From Rothia sp. SD9660Na (GTDB lineage Bacteria; Actinomycetota; Actinomycetes; Actinomycetales; Micrococcaceae), in assembly GCF_030064065.1 (NCBI RefSeq), contig NZ_CP125946.1, positions 992,001 to 1,056,000 on the forward strand: 64,000 bases of DNA. Direction: 5' to 3'. Positions 34,719-44,410 of this stretch are shown here, one piece after another. The notes under the pieces are model-generated. The model saw nothing but the letters and a program-made list of their open reading frames with translations, was not told the DNA's origin and searched no databases. The stretch's first letter is position 1, and each line of letters starts with the position of its first letter. A program made the position numbers and the translations under genes.

Positions 34719-36002
34719 ATGGCTCGCCTAGGCGATAGCACCACTCTTCCCAAATGCTCATTTTGTGGGAAGAACCAGCGACAGGTTCGTAAACTGATCG
34801 CCGGCCCCAACATTTACATCTGCGATGAATGCATTGAACTGTGCAACGAGATTCTCGAAGAAGAGCTCGCTGACGTGAAAGATTTGGGTGCCGTTGAAGA
34901 GCTCCCCACCCCGCGTGAAATCTTTGACCACATGCAGGAGTACGTGGTTGGCCAAGAGGCCGCCAAGCGTGCCCTCTCTGTTGCCGTCTATAACCACTAC
35001 AAGCGTATTCGGGCCCAGCAGGGCCCTGCCTTTGAGGCCAAGGAGCTTTTGGCTACCGAGGGCGAAGACGTAGAGATTGCCAAGTCTAATATTCTCTTGG
35101 TTGGCCCCACCGGCTCGGGTAAGACCTACCTGGCGCAGACCCTGGCTAAGAAACTCAACGTACCTTTTGCCGTTGCCGACGCCACCAGCCTGACCGAGGC
35201 CGGCTACGTGGGTGAGGACGTTGAGAATATCCTGCTCAAGCTCATCCAGGCTGCTGACGGTGATATTGAAAAGGCCCAGCGCGGCATTATCTATATCGAT
35301 GAAATCGATAAGATTTCCCGTAAGGCCGATAACCCCTCCATCACCCGGGACGTATCGGGCGAGGGAGTGCAGCAGGCTCTGCTCAAGATTCTTGAGGGCA
35401 CCGAGGCAGCTGTACCCCCGCAGGGCGGGCGGAAGCACCCCCAGCAGGACTTCCTCAAGATTAATACAGCCAATATCCTCTTCATCGTCGCTGGTGCTTT
35501 TGCCGGTATCGAAGAGATTGTGGGCGGGCGAGTGGGCCGCAAGGGCATCGGCTTTGGCGCATCTATTGACCAGGCCGCTAAAGAGAGCGATATTCTCACC
35601 AAGCTCATGCCTGAGGATTTGCTCAAGTTTGGTCTGATTCCTGAATTTATTGGCCGTCTGCCCGTGCTGGCAACCCTGGGTAAGCTCACCGAATCTGACC
35701 TCAAGCGGATTCTGACCGAGCCTAAGAACGCCCTGGTCAAGCAATACAAGCGCATGTTTGCCCTCGACGGGGTCGAGCTGATTTTTGAGGACGCCGCCGT
35801 GGCAGCTATTGCCCGCCAGGCTGTTGAGCGAGATACCGGCGCCCGCGGTTTGCGCTCCATTATGGAGTCGATTCTGCAGCCGGTCATGTTCGATGTACCC
35901 AGCCGCTCAGACGTCACCTCGGTCATTATTGACGAGGCTGTTGTAGCGGGGGAGAAGGACCCGATTCTGGTGCTCGAAGCCACCGAGAAAAAATCTGCCT
36001 AA
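34719..36002 (+). CDS. clpX: ATP-dependent Clp protease ATPase subunit ClpX
   Basis: 427 residues with AAGGAAAGG upstream. It unfolds substrates and feeds them to ClpP. Zinc-binding head [18 protein letters not shown] ... CDECIELC (about 13-48), Walker [13 protein letters not shown], pore loop GYVGED, Walker [11 protein letters not shown], the IGF-like loop region, and sensor 2 in [13 protein letters not shown]. The length is standard. Its own promoter region lies in the 225-base gap after clpP2. Confidence 0.97.
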   Translation: MARLGDSTTLPKCSFCGKNQRQVRKLIAGPNIYICDECIELCNEILEEELADVKDLGAVEELPTPREIFDHMQEYVVGQEAAKRALSVAVYNHYKRIRAQQGPAFEAKELLATEGEDVEIAKSNILLVGPTGSGKTYLAQTLAKKLNVPFAVADATSLTEAGYVGEDVENILLKLIQAADGDIEKAQRGIIYIDEIDKISRKADNPSITRDVSGEGVQQALLKILEGTEAAVPPQGGRKHPQQDFLKINTANILFIVAGAFAGIEEIVGGRVGRKGIGFGASIDQAAKESDILTKLMPEDLLKFGLIPEFIGRLPVLATLGKLTESDLKRILTEPKNALVKQYKRMFALDGVELIFEDAAVAAIARQAVERDTGARGLRSIMESILQPVMFDVPSRSDVTSVIIDEAVVAGEKDPILVLEATEKKSA

Positions 36003-36079
36003 AAGTCTCACCCGCTGTCGGTGCCTCTGCGCGCTGGCAGCGGGCTCTTGCATCCCACCCCTGATTGAAAGGACAACCC

Positions 36080-36709
36080 GTGGCTGAAAATACCGTTGAT
36101 TTTTGGTTTGACCCTACCTGCCCCTGGTGCTGGATGACCTCCCGCTGGATTAAAGAGGTTGAGATCCAGCGCGATGTTGCCGTCACCTGGCACCCCTTCT
36201 CACTCGCCGTCCTGAACGAAGGCCGCGACCTTGACCCGGGCTACCGCAAACACATCGACAACACCTGGGGCCCTGCCCGCGTGGCTACCGCCGTGGCAGA
36301 ACAGTACGGCCAGGAAAAACTCGATGAACTCTACACCGCCCTGGGCGAGCAGATTCACCACCAGAAAAACAAAGAGGGCACCTACTTCGAGAAGGCTATC
36401 GAAGCTGCCCTAGCTGAGGTGGGTCTTCCTGCCGAACTAGCCCAGGTTGCCTTTACCGATGAATACGACGAGCAGATGCGGGCCTCAACTCGTGCAGGTC
36501 TAGACTCTGCTGGTGGTGATGACATCGGCGTGCCCCTGATGAGCATCAACGGTGTGACCTTCTTTGGCCCCGTGATGTCACCTGCCCCCACCGGTGAAGA
36601 AGCCGCTAAGGTCTTCGACGGCGCTGTGGCTCTGGCCTCTTACCCCGGTTTCTTTGAGATTAAGCGCTCCCGCAACGTCGGCCCGATTTTCACCACCGAA
36701 AAACAGTAA
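36080..36709 (+). CDS. Mycothiol-dependent nitroreductase, Rv2466c type
   Basis: 209 residues from GTG at 36080 with AAAGGA upstream. It is a DsbA-like thioredoxin fold with the active site FDPTCPWCW (Cys14, Cys17), a helical insert, and the cis-Pro loop [23 protein letters not shown]. Rv2466c, the known relative, uses mycothiol to reduce disulfides and activates nitro-drugs. It points to a mycothiol-making actinobacterium. It is cytoplasmic; no signal is present. Confidence 0.88.
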   Translation: MAENTVDFWFDPTCPWCWMTSRWIKEVEIQRDVAVTWHPFSLAVLNEGRDLDPGYRKHIDNTWGPARVATAVAEQYGQEKLDELYTALGEQIHHQKNKEGTYFEKAIEAALAEVGLPAELAQVAFTDEYDEQMRASTRAGLDSAGGDDIGVPLMSINGVTFFGPVMSPAPTGEEAAKVFDGAVALASYPGFFEIKRSRNVGPIFTTEKQ

Positions 36710-36749
36710 CTAGCGGGCACTCAAAGCCCGTACTGTCGAATACACGATA

Positions 36750-36782
36750 AGGCCCGGTTCCAGACAATCTGGAACCGGGCCT
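36750..36782. terminator. Terminator between the Rv2466c-like gene and valS
   Basis: AGGCCCGGTTCCAGA / TCTGGAACCGGGCCT, a perfect 15-bp stem with a 3-base loop, between convergent genes. Confidence 0.9.
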
Positions 36783-36836
36783 AATCTTTTGATGTGCAGT
36801 ATTGCTGGGCCTGCATACCCCCGCAGGCGGCTAGTT

Positions 36837-39473
36837 TTAGCTTTCTTCCTCAGTAATCAGCACAACGTCGGTGACCGCCAGCTCGTCCTCTGTCTCGGTG
36901 AGGGTGAGGTCGCGAGCGTTGCCAGCTGCCTTGAGGTCGCCAAGACCGCCACGGATGCGGGCGAGGTCGTCCGCTGAACCGGTGATGGTAGCGGTTTCAA
37001 CCTCGGTGCGCTGCTTGACTTGGGCCTCTGACTTGGCCTTACGCAGGCCGCCCAGGGCAGCTGCTACGGTGGGCAGGACTGCGGGGTCGGCGTCCGCAAC
37101 GGCGGCGGCAAAGCCGTCGGTGGTGGGCCAGGGGGCGCGGTGCACAGAGCCTGCTCGCCACCAGGACCAGATTTCGTCGGTGACGAAGGGCAGGAAGGGG
37201 GCGAAAAGGCGCAGCATGGCGTCGAGGGTGGTGGCCAGGGCTGCCAGGACGGAGGCCTGTTCGGCTTCACCGACGTTGCCGTAGGCGCGGTCCTTGATGA
37301 GTTCGACGAAGTCGTCGGTGAAGTGCCAGAAGAAGGTCTCTGAGATCTGCAGGGCACGAGCGTACTCGTAGTTCTCAAAGGCGGCGGTGGCTTCTTCAAC
37401 CAGGGCAGCTAGGCGGGCTAGCAGGGAACGGTCGAGCTCGTTGGTGAGGACGCCTGCCGCGGCCTGGTCGGTGATGACCGAGTTGGCGGTGGCGCCCAGG
37501 CCGAGAACGAACTTGGAGGCGTTCAGCAGCTTGATGGCCAGACGGCGACCAATCTTCATCTGGGCCTCGTCGTAGGCGGTATCGGCGCCCAGCTTGGCGC
37601 TGGCTGCCCAGTAGCGCACGGCGTCCGAACCGTACTTTTCGAGGACCTCGTTGGGTACCACCACGTTGCCCTTGGATTTGGACATCTTCTTGCGGTCCGG
37701 GTCCAGGATCCAGCCGGAAAGGGCGGTGTCGGTCCAGGGCACGGAGTTCTCCAGGGAGTTGGAGCGAACCACGGTGGAGAAGAGCCAGGTGCGGATGATG
37801 TCGTGGCCCTGGGGGCGCAGGTCCATGGGGAAGGTGACCTTGTGCAGGTTCTCGTCCACGGCCCAGCCAGTGGCAATCTGCGGGGTCAGGGATGAGGTGG
37901 CCCAGGTGTCGAGGACGTCGGGGTCGGCAATGAAGCCGCCGGGTACGCCGCGCTGGTCTTCGGTGTAGCCGGGGGCGGCGTCCGAAGCGGGGTCGACGGG
38001 GAGCATCTCTTCACTGGGGATGATGGGCTCGTCGTAGTTGGGTTCGCCGTCGGCGTCGAGCTTGTACCAGATGGGGAAGGGCACACCGAAGAAGCGCTGG
38101 CGGGAGATGAGCCAGTCACCGTTGAGGCCTTCAACCCAGTTTTCGTAGCGGGAGCGCATGAAGGCGGGGTGCCAGGCGATTTCACGGCCGCGCTCAACCA
38201 GGGCGTCACGGCGGTCGGCGTCACGGCCACCGTTGCGGATGTACCACTGGCGGGAGGCCACGATTTCAAGGGGCTTGTCGCCCTTCTCGTAGAACTTGAC
38301 CGGGTGGGTGATGGGCTTGGGATCGCCGTCCATTTCACCGGCTTCGACCAGCATCTCAACGACGGTTTTCTGAGCGGTGAAGACGGTTGCACCTGCCATG
38401 CGCTCATAGCGTTCGCGGCCCTCGGTGGAGGTAATCCACTCGGGGGTGTCGGCGGCAAAGCGGCCGTCGCGGCCGATGAGGGCGCGGGTGGGCAGCTGCA
38501 GTTCGCGCCACCAGGTAACGTCAGTGGTGTCGCCGAAGGTACAGATCATGGCGATGCCGGCACCCTTATCGGGTTGGGCCAGGGGGTGGGCCTTGATCTC
38601 GACCTCTACACCGAACAGGGGAGAGGTGACCTTGGTGCCGAAGAGGGACTTGTAGCGCTCATCGTCGGGGTGGGCGACCAGGGCAACGCAGGAGGGCAGG
38701 AGCTCGGGACGGGTGGTCTCGATCCAGACCTTCTCGCCATTCTCGCGGTGGAAGGAGATGCGGTGGTAGGCACCGGGGCGTTCCTTGTCTTCAAGTTCTG
38801 CCTGGGCTACCGCGGTGCGGAAGGTGACATCCCACATGGTGGGGGCCTCTGCCATGTAGGCATCGCCGCTCTTAAGGTCGTTCAGGAAGGCCAGCTGGGA
38901 GACCTTGCGGGAGTGGGCGTCGATGGTGCGGTAGGTGTGTGACCAGTCGACGGACAGACCCAGGGTGGTGAAGAGCTCTTCGAAGACCTTTTCGTCTTCT
39001 ACCGCCAGGATCTCGCACAGCTCGATGAAGTTCTGACGGGAGATACGGGGCCAGTCGCGCTGGTTCTTAGCGGGCTTTTCGGGAGCCTTGAAATCGGGGT
39101 TGTAGGGGATTGCCGGGTCGCAGAGTACGCCGTAGTAGTTCTGCACGCGGCGTTCGGTGGGCAGGCCGTTGTCGTCCCAACCTAGGGGGTAGAAGACGTT
39201 CTTGCCCTTCATACGCTGGTAGCGGGCGATAACGTCGGTCTGGGTGTAGGAGAACATGTGACCGACGTGCAGGGAACCGGACGCGGTGGGCGGCGGGGTA
39301 TCGATGGAGTAGACCTGCTCGCGGGTGGTGTTGGGGTCGAATGCGTAGGTCTTGTTGGCGGCCCAGTTCTCGGTGAACTTCTTTTCGAGGCCTTCAAGGC
39401 CGGGCTTCGCGGGGACGGTAATTTCTACGGTGTTTTCTGCGGGCGTGTCTGTGCCCTGGTTGATTTCAGCCAT
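36837..39473 (-). CDS. valS: Valyl-tRNA synthetase
   Basis: 878 residues, class I synthetase. HIGH signature TASGSLHVGHMFSY (about 61-74), the editing domain in the middle, KMSKS in DRKKMSKSKGNVV (about 595), and the helical anticodon-binding C-terminus with a short coiled-coil tail. The N-terminal 40 residues are an extra leader. Before the ATG is GAGAAT with seven bases between, again a possible leaderless start. No T-box is seen. Confidence 0.97.
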   Translation of the reverse strand: MAEINQGTDTPAENTVEITVPAKPGLEGLEKKFTENWAANKTYAFDPNTTREQVYSIDTPPPTASGSLHVGHMFSYTQTDVIARYQRMKGKNVFYPLGWDDNGLPTERRVQNYYGVLCDPAIPYNPDFKAPEKPAKNQRDWPRISRQNFIELCEILAVEDEKVFEELFTTLGLSVDWSHTYRTIDAHSRKVSQLAFLNDLKSGDAYMAEAPTMWDVTFRTAVAQAELEDKERPGAYHRISFHRENGEKVWIETTRPELLPSCVALVAHPDDERYKSLFGTKVTSPLFGVEVEIKAHPLAQPDKGAGIAMICTFGDTTDVTWWRELQLPTRALIGRDGRFAADTPEWITSTEGRERYERMAGATVFTAQKTVVEMLVEAGEMDGDPKPITHPVKFYEKGDKPLEIVASRQWYIRNGGRDADRRDALVERGREIAWHPAFMRSRYENWVEGLNGDWLISRQRFFGVPFPIWYKLDADGEPNYDEPIIPSEEMLPVDPASDAAPGYTEDQRGVPGGFIADPDVLDTWATSSLTPQIATGWAVDENLHKVTFPMDLRPQGHDIIRTWLFSTVVRSNSLENSVPWTDTALSGWILDPDRKKMSKSKGNVVVPNEVLEKYGSDAVRYWAASAKLGADTAYDEAQMKIGRRLAIKLLNASKFVLGLGATANSVITDQAAAGVLTNELDRSLLARLAALVEEATAAFENYEYARALQISETFFWHFTDDFVELIKDRAYGNVGEAEQASVLAALATTLDAMLRLFAPFLPFVTDEIWSWWRAGSVHRAPWPTTDGFAAAVADADPAVLPTVAAALGGLRKAKSEAQVKQRTEVETATITGSADDLARIRGGLGDLKAAGNARDLTLTETEDELAVTDVVLITEEES

Positions 39474-39511
39474 GTGGCCTATTCTCTCACGAATAAAAAT
39501 ATGTTGCAGGT

Positions 39512-39517
39512 TAGGCT
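39512..39517 (+). promoter_or_regulatory. -10 element for a leaderless SDR transcript
   Basis: TAGGCT, six bases (AGTGCT) before the ATG at 39524. Confidence 0.5.
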
Positions 39518-39523
39518 AGTGCT

Positions 39524-40330
39524 ATGACTACTACATCACTTCCCGCTAATCCCTTTGCCCCCGATGCTCAGGCCGGTAAGGTCGCCGTGGTGACCGGTGC
39601 CTCCTCGGGTATCGGCCGTGCTACTGCCGAGCTCATGGCCGCGACAGGCTGGACGGTCTACGCCGTAGCCCGCCGCGCCGACCGCCTCGAAGAACTTGCC
39701 TCGCGCACCCAGGTGCGCCCGGTCGTCCTCGATATTACGGACGCCGACGCGGTAGCTGCCCGCGCCCAGGAGATTCTGAGGGAAACCGGCGGCCGCCTCG
39801 ATGCCCTGGTTAATATCTCCGGCGGTGCTATTGGGGCTGATTCTGTAGCTAATGCTGACCCCGCTGGCTGGTCGGCCATGTTTGAGCTCAACGTGATTGG
39901 CACCCTCAATATGGTCAAGGCCTTCCTGCCAACCCTGCGCGAGAACGGCCAGGGTACCGTGCTCAACCTGACCTCAACCGCAGCCGAAGCCGGCTACGAA
40001 GGGGGAGCGGGCTACAACGCTGCCAAGTTCGGGGAGCGGGCCCTGACCGAGACCCTGCGCCTCGAAGAGGCCGAACATAACGTGCGTGTGATTGAGGTAC
40101 GCCCCGGCATGGTACACACCGAAGAATTCTCCCGTAACCGCCTGGGGTCGGACGAGGCTGCCGCTAAGGTCTACGCTGGCGTTGAGAAGCCCCTGCTAGC
40201 TGAGGACGTCGCCCAGACCGTCACCTTTGCCGTGAACATCCCCCAGCACATCAACCTGGACCACATCACCATGCGCCCGGTTGCCCAGGCCGCCCAGTAC
40301 AAGGTGATTCGTCGGCCCGCAGCCTCCTAG
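39524..40330 (+). CDS. Short-chain dehydrogenase/reductase
   Basis: 268 residues. Rossmann motif VTGASSGIGRATAELM (about 21-36), NISGG strand, and the catalytic YNAAK (about 163-167) with Ser upstream in LNLTSTAAEAGYEGGAGYNAAKFGERALTE. The C-terminal INLDHITMRPVAQAAQY is of the classical SDR group related to YdfG/serine 3-dehydrogenase-like enzymes. NADP+ preference is suggested by ARRADR after the second strand. Substrate unknown. Transcribed alone, divergent from valS. Confidence 0.9.
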   Translation: MTTTSLPANPFAPDAQAGKVAVVTGASSGIGRATAELMAATGWTVYAVARRADRLEELASRTQVRPVVLDITDADAVAARAQEILRETGGRLDALVNISGGAIGADSVANADPAGWSAMFELNVIGTLNMVKAFLPTLRENGQGTVLNLTSTAAEAGYEGGAGYNAAKFGERALTETLRLEEAEHNVRVIEVRPGMVHTEEFSRNRLGSDEAAAKVYAGVEKPLLAEDVAQTVTFAVNIPQHINLDHITMRPVAQAAQYKVIRRPAAS

Positions 40331-40370
40331 CCGGGGCGGGTAGGGGGCGGGGTGAACCTGCGTCATCTTC

Positions 40371-40400
40371 TTGAAAGCAACTAGCCAGCCTGCTTAGTAT
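40371..40400 (+). promoter_or_regulatory. Sigma-A-like promoter of the lipoprotein gene
   Basis: TTGAAA and TAGTAT with an 18-base spacer, about 45 bases before the ATG. Confidence 0.55.
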
Positions 40401-40445
40401 GAGAAGAGGGAGCCCACTACGGTAACCAACCATCAATCAAAGGAG

Positions 40446-41288
40446 ATGATGACCGTGAAACGCAACCCCCATACCAGCCCCGCCCTCGCCGATCGGCCGG
40501 CCTGCTGGCGTCCTGCTCTCGGAATGCTGGCCCTCGTGCCCCTCCTGGCCGCCTGTGCCGGTGGCGGTGAAGCCCCAGTGGGGGAAGCCCCAGCGCAGGT
40601 ACCGGCTCAGAGCTTTGCTGTTTCTACCTCTGCGACTGCACCGGCAAGCACCCCTTCGCCTTCAAACTCGTCAGTGACAGCCGTGCCTCAGGTTGTTGAG
40701 GACTCCTGTCGGGACCGTTGCACCCACTACGAAACCATTGATGTCACCCACCCCACCCTCGGGCCGGTAGAGATTCGCACCTATGGCTGGGATATGAACC
40801 CGGGGTCAGCCCCTTCCCAGATGCAGCTGGCCTACGCCGTTTACCAGGACGGCCAGCCCATCGGCTTCTACGAGGGCCTGGGCAATACCTACGCCTTCAT
40901 CACTACGCATACCGTGATGGGCAATATGACGTGGGACCTTGCCAGCGGCTCCAACATCGACCGCTACGGCAACATCTACCTGGCAACGGATAGGTCCGTG
41001 GTCGTCCTAGCACCCACCGATACCGGGTACAGCCAGGAGGGTACTCTACCCTCTGCGCCGGTAGAGAAACCGCGGTTCGAGATTCAGCCCTTCTTCGACG
41101 AGGCCGGTGAGCCCGCTGCTGGCCTGCACCTCGATGCGGACGGAGAAGCCTACCTTGTTCTAGGGCAGGACGACAGCGGAGAAGTACGGCAGGTCAGCAT
41201 TACCGGGCCGCTGGGGGAAGAGGGCTCGACCGTTTACACCGGTTGTGCCAGCACTGAGCCCCGCTGCGGTTTCATTGTTGACCGCTAG
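40446..41288 (+). CDS. Lipoprotein of unknown function
   Basis: 280 residues, AAAGGAG just before tandem ATGs. Signal and lipobox LLAAC (Cys about 37), a linker of Ala, Pro, Ser and Thr, then a globular domain with DSCRDRCTHYETIDV near its start and TGCASTEPRCGFIVDR at the end, suggesting two disulfides. Family not recognised. The layout (lipobox, linker, cysteine-paired beta domain) is shared with the lipoprotein at 25308. It ends before a 13-bp hairpin. Confidence 0.75.
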   Translation: MMTVKRNPHTSPALADRPACWRPALGMLALVPLLAACAGGGEAPVGEAPAQVPAQSFAVSTSATAPASTPSPSNSSVTAVPQVVEDSCRDRCTHYETIDVTHPTLGPVEIRTYGWDMNPGSAPSQMQLAYAVYQDGQPIGFYEGLGNTYAFITTHTVMGNMTWDLASGSNIDRYGNIYLATDRSVVVLAPTDTGYSQEGTLPSAPVEKPRFEIQPFFDEAGEPAAGLHLDADGEAYLVLGQDDSGEVRQVSITGPLGEEGSTVYTGCASTEPRCGFIVDR

Positions 41289-41293
41289 GTTGT

Positions 41294-41323
41294 ACAGTGG
41301 GTGGGGTCAGCCCCACCCACTGT
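41294..41323 (+). terminator. Terminator after the lipoprotein
   Basis: ACAGTGGGTGGGG-TCAG-CCCCACCCACTGT, a perfect 13-bp stem, before the chelatase gene. Confidence 0.7.
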
Positions 41324-41350
41324 GCTGTATGAGCAGCAGACTGGAGCCCC

Positions 41351-42073
41351 ATGATTCACCTGGTCGCCACCTCCCACGGTACCGATAACCCCCAGGGCCG
41401 CGAAGCCGTCAAACTCATCCGTGAGCAGCTCACCGCCCTGGTCGAGGCCCAAGCCCCTGGAACCTACACCGTGCACGAAGCCTACGTGGATGTGCAAGAA
41501 CCCGCCCTGCCGCAGGTGCTGAAGGACCTGCCGTCCGGAGCAACCGCCGTCCTGGTGCCCCTGCTGCTCTCACCGGGCTACCACACCGAATACGACATGA
41601 AGCAGGCAGCCGCCAAAGCTACCCACCTGACCACCGCGGTTGCTAGAGCACTAGGCCCCTCAGCGGCCCTGGCTAAGCTCCAGCGCCAGCGCCTTGAAGA
41701 AGCGGGCTGGGACGGCTACGACGACATCGCCCTGGCAGCAGCGGGCTCGTCCCGGGCTGACGGCCGTGAAGCCGTGCTCTACCAGGCAGAAGTTTTCAGC
41801 ACCCTGCTCAGCCGGCAGGTGCCCTACGGCTTTATCGCCGATATTGAGCCCACCATCGACGAGGCATGGGAGAGCAACCAGGCAGAATATATCTCTACCT
41901 ATCTACTGGCTCGCGGCTACTTCCACAGCAAACTCACCAAGGCTTATCAGGGAACAGAAAAAGCGGCCGTCACCGAGCCGCTGGTGCTCCCCGGTGACGC
42001 CGCTTCCGCTGCGGTTGTCGCTTCGGTTGCCCTAGAGAGGGCCACCGAAGCCTTAGCCGCTCTTAGCGCTTAA
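41351..42073 (+). CDS. Sirohydrochlorin chelatase, CbiX/SirB type
   Basis: 240 residues with GGAG before the ATG. MIHLVATSHGT carries the metal-binding His; the second half begins IALAAAGSSRADGREAV, the repeated half-domain of two-domain CbiX proteins, and SPGYHTEYDM holds the second His. It inserts iron (or cobalt) into sirohydrochlorin to finish siroheme. In sulfate-reducing relatives it sits beside the cysH-cysD-cysN genes; here those are broken (43181-45123), while nirB needs siroheme. The 3' end overlaps the convergent pdxY by 11 bases. Confidence 0.88.
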   Translation: MIHLVATSHGTDNPQGREAVKLIREQLTALVEAQAPGTYTVHEAYVDVQEPALPQVLKDLPSGATAVLVPLLLSPGYHTEYDMKQAAAKATHLTTAVARALGPSAALAKLQRQRLEEAGWDGYDDIALAAAGSSRADGREAVLYQAEVFSTLLSRQVPYGFIADIEPTIDEAWESNQAEYISTYLLARGYFHSKLTKAYQGTEKAAVTEPLVLPGDAASAAVVASVALERATEALAALSA

Positions 42074-42917
42074 CCGCTACCGCCTCGAAGGTCTCAGCAG
42101 GTTCAACGTAGGCCTGCTGGGACTCAATCAGCTGCAGTTCACGCTGGCCCGAGGCCAGGGTATTCTTCAGCAGTTCGTAGACGCTGGCAGTGGTGAGTTC
42201 CAGGGCTTCCTTTAGGCTCTTGCCCGAGGCGAAGTGAGAGGCAAACAGGGCCTGGGTGACGTCACCTGAGCCGTTGGCTTTCATGGGCAGGCGCGGGGTA
42301 GTAATCAGCCAGGCCTCATCGCCCGAAACAGCCAGCATCTGGATTGAATCCTCGGGGGTTTCGGGGGTATTCACGCTGGTCACCAGCACGGTTTGGGGGC
42401 CAATCTTTTGGGCTGCAGCCACAGACTCAAGAACCTCTTCCAGGGTCTTGGGGGCGGTGCCGGTTACAAAGCCCAGCTCAAACTGGTTGGGGGTGATGAT
42501 ATCGGCGTGCTGGATCACGCGGTCGCGAATGAGTTCCTGCACCTCGGGGGAGACAAAGCAACCGCTGGTGGCGTTACCCAGGACGGGGTCGCAGGAGTAA
42601 AGGACGTCCGGGTTGGCTGCGCGGGCCTTGGCAACGGCATCGAGGATGGCGTCACCGATGGAAGAGCCACCCTGGTAGCCAGAAATGACCAGAGCGGTGT
42701 CGGTCAGACCGCCGCGCTCTTCAATACCGGTGACAATGTCGCGGACGTCGTCGCCCGAGATCAGCGGGCCGCGCCAGGCACCGTAGCCGGTGTGGTTCGA
42801 AAAGAGGACGGTATTGACGGGCATGACCTCGTGGCCAAGGCGCTGCAGGGGAAAGACGGCGGCTGAATTACCTACGTGGCCGTAGGCAACAGCGGACTGA
42901 ATAGACAAAATACGCAT
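42063..42917 (-). CDS. pdxY: Pyridoxal kinase
   Basis: 284 residues from ATG at 42917 (MRILSIQSAVAYGHVGNSAA); an ATG at 42926 is three codons up. It phosphorylates pyridoxal to PLP. Signatures: SGYQGGSSIGDAILDAV, YSCDPVLGN, DIITPNQFELGFVTG and the catalytic GSGDVTQALFASHF (Asp of GSGD). A ribokinase-fold enzyme, PdxY rather than PdxK by the N-terminus. It is an island between the chelatase and the broken sulfate genes. Confidence 0.93.
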   Translation of the reverse strand: MRILSIQSAVAYGHVGNSAAVFPLQRLGHEVMPVNTVLFSNHTGYGAWRGPLISGDDVRDIVTGIEERGGLTDTALVISGYQGGSSIGDAILDAVAKARAANPDVLYSCDPVLGNATSGCFVSPEVQELIRDRVIQHADIITPNQFELGFVTGTAPKTLEEVLESVAAAQKIGPQTVLVTSVNTPETPEDSIQMLAVSGDEAWLITTPRLPMKANGSGDVTQALFASHFASGKSLKEALELTTASVYELLKNTLASGQRELQLIESQQAYVEPAETFEAVAVKR

Positions 42918-43180
42918 AAACACCATTGTGGCACGCCCCGGGTCTACCTGCGGTACGCACGTTTCATTAGATGACAAGTAAGCCTGCAACCAGTGGCGCA
43001 CAGTAGTGGGCTGCAAGGGCCTCAAGCAAACCTAGGGGCGTAAAAATTACCCCCGGTGAAGACCTATGACGTAAAAATGTCGCCCCGTGACCTGGCACCC
43101 GCAATAACTCGACCACCCCGTCCCCATAAGCCTAGACTTTCAAACAATTCGACCCTAAGAACTGTTATGAAAGGAGCGCT

Positions 43181-43733
43181 ATGGAACCCTCACCCGTGAG
43201 CTTTAAAAACTTTGGTCTTGGCTCACCGGCCGCAGCGCTGGAAGATCCGGCTATCAGCCCGGAGGGCACGCCCGAGCCCGCCCAGCTCTCAGACGCCGAG
43301 AAGGAAGCCAACCAGCAACTCGTAGATCGCTATGCCGAAGCCCTCTACGATGCAAGCGCCGAAGAAATCCTGACCTGGGCCCATGAGCACGTGAGTGGCA
43401 TGCTTGTCGTTACCTTCTCGATGGGAAACACCGTGCACCTGGGGCAGGGGCGAACCAGCACTGTCACCCACATCGATACCGCATACGGTGAGGTTGCCAC
43501 TGCTTCTGTTGGCGATTCCATCGTGGGTGCGTCTGGCAGATGACATCGACCTTTCCCGAGGCGACCTGGTTGCCGGTTCCGACCGGCCCGAGGGCAGCCG
43601 GGGACTTACCGCCACCCTGCAACTGGCAGAAGACCTACCGGTCGAATCCTACACCGGGCGCGGACTGGTGGGCTCCCTACTGCTGATTAACCAGGCAGAC
43701 GGCAACTCCCTAGCCGCAGGTCTCGTCCGCTAG
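43181..43733 (+). pseudogene. cysH head fused to cysN tail, frameshifted remnant
   Basis: Starts with a good site (AAAGGAGCGCT ATG). Residues about 40-87 (ANQQLVDRYAEALYDASAEEILTWAHEHVSGMLVVTFSMGN) are the N-terminus of phosphoadenylyl-sulfate reductase (CysH). The frame then jumps into GRTSTVTHIDTAYGEV, the second domain of sulfate adenylyltransferase subunit CysN. An extra G near 43528 shifts the frame, after which VRLADDIDLSRGDLVAG continues CysN, then a deletion joins it to the extreme CysN C-terminus (LLLINQADGNSLAAGLVR, stop 43733). The rest of cysH, all of cysD and most of cysN are gone. Confidence 0.85.
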
Positions 43734-43758
43734 CGGCCCTCACAGAACGAACACCACC

Positions 43759-44410
43759 ATGAACAAACTACTACTCATCGCTCTAGGCGGTCTGCTTGCC
43801 CAACTGGTCGACGGCAGCCTTGGCATGGGCTTCGGGGCCACCTCAACCACCCTGCTGCTAGCCCTGGCCCGGCCAGCGCCTCGGCAGTTGTTCATGTGGC
43901 AGAACTCGGTACCACCCTCGCCTCGGGCGTCAGCCACTGGCGGTTCAACAACATCGACTGGAAGGTCGTGTTGCGACTGGGCCTGCCTGGTGCAGTAGGG
44001 ACCTTTGCCGGAGCGACCCTGCTCTCCAACCTCTCCCTGGCTACCGCCAAGCCGGTCATGGCAACTATCTTGACCCTTATTGGCATCAACCTGGTACTCC
44101 GCTTCTCCACCGGCCGCCGTGCCTCCCGCGGTACCGGCGCTCCCGCCAACCCCCGCACGCTCGGCTTCCTCTGGCTCTTCGGTGGATTCGTGGACGCCGC
44201 CGGTGGGGGAGGCTGGGGCCCGGTCACCAGCTCAACCCTTATGACCATCGGCAAAACTGAACCCCGCCGGATCGTGGGCAGGGTGAACACCGCCGAATTC
44301 CTGGTCACCTTCGCCGCCAGCCTGGGCTTTATCTTGGGAATGCGGCAGGACCTCACAGAGCACCTGCTCGCCGTCTTTGCCCTGTTGGCCGGTGGCGTCC
44401 TCGCCGCTCC
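43759..44410 (+). pseudogene. TauE/SafE-family permease, frameshifted and truncated
   Basis: The first 40 residues (MNKLLLIALGGLLAQLVDGSLGMGFGATSTTLLLALA) are the N-terminus of a TauE/SafE sulfite/sulfonate exporter. Near 43868-43876 the frame breaks; the true continuation (ASAVVHVAELGTTLASGVSHWRFNNIDWKVVLRLG) is in another frame. The protein then runs through several helices to LAVFALLAGGVLAAP and is cut there, passing in frame into sulfite reductase sequence. Such permeases are common in sulfate-assimilation clusters of actinobacteria. Confidence 0.85.

Noticed and set aside
42960..43180. Extension of pdxY to 43025 and possible leader peptide of the cysH remnant
   Set aside because: The pdxY family start is at 42917 and no ribosome binding site supports the extension; no small ORF with a site was seen.
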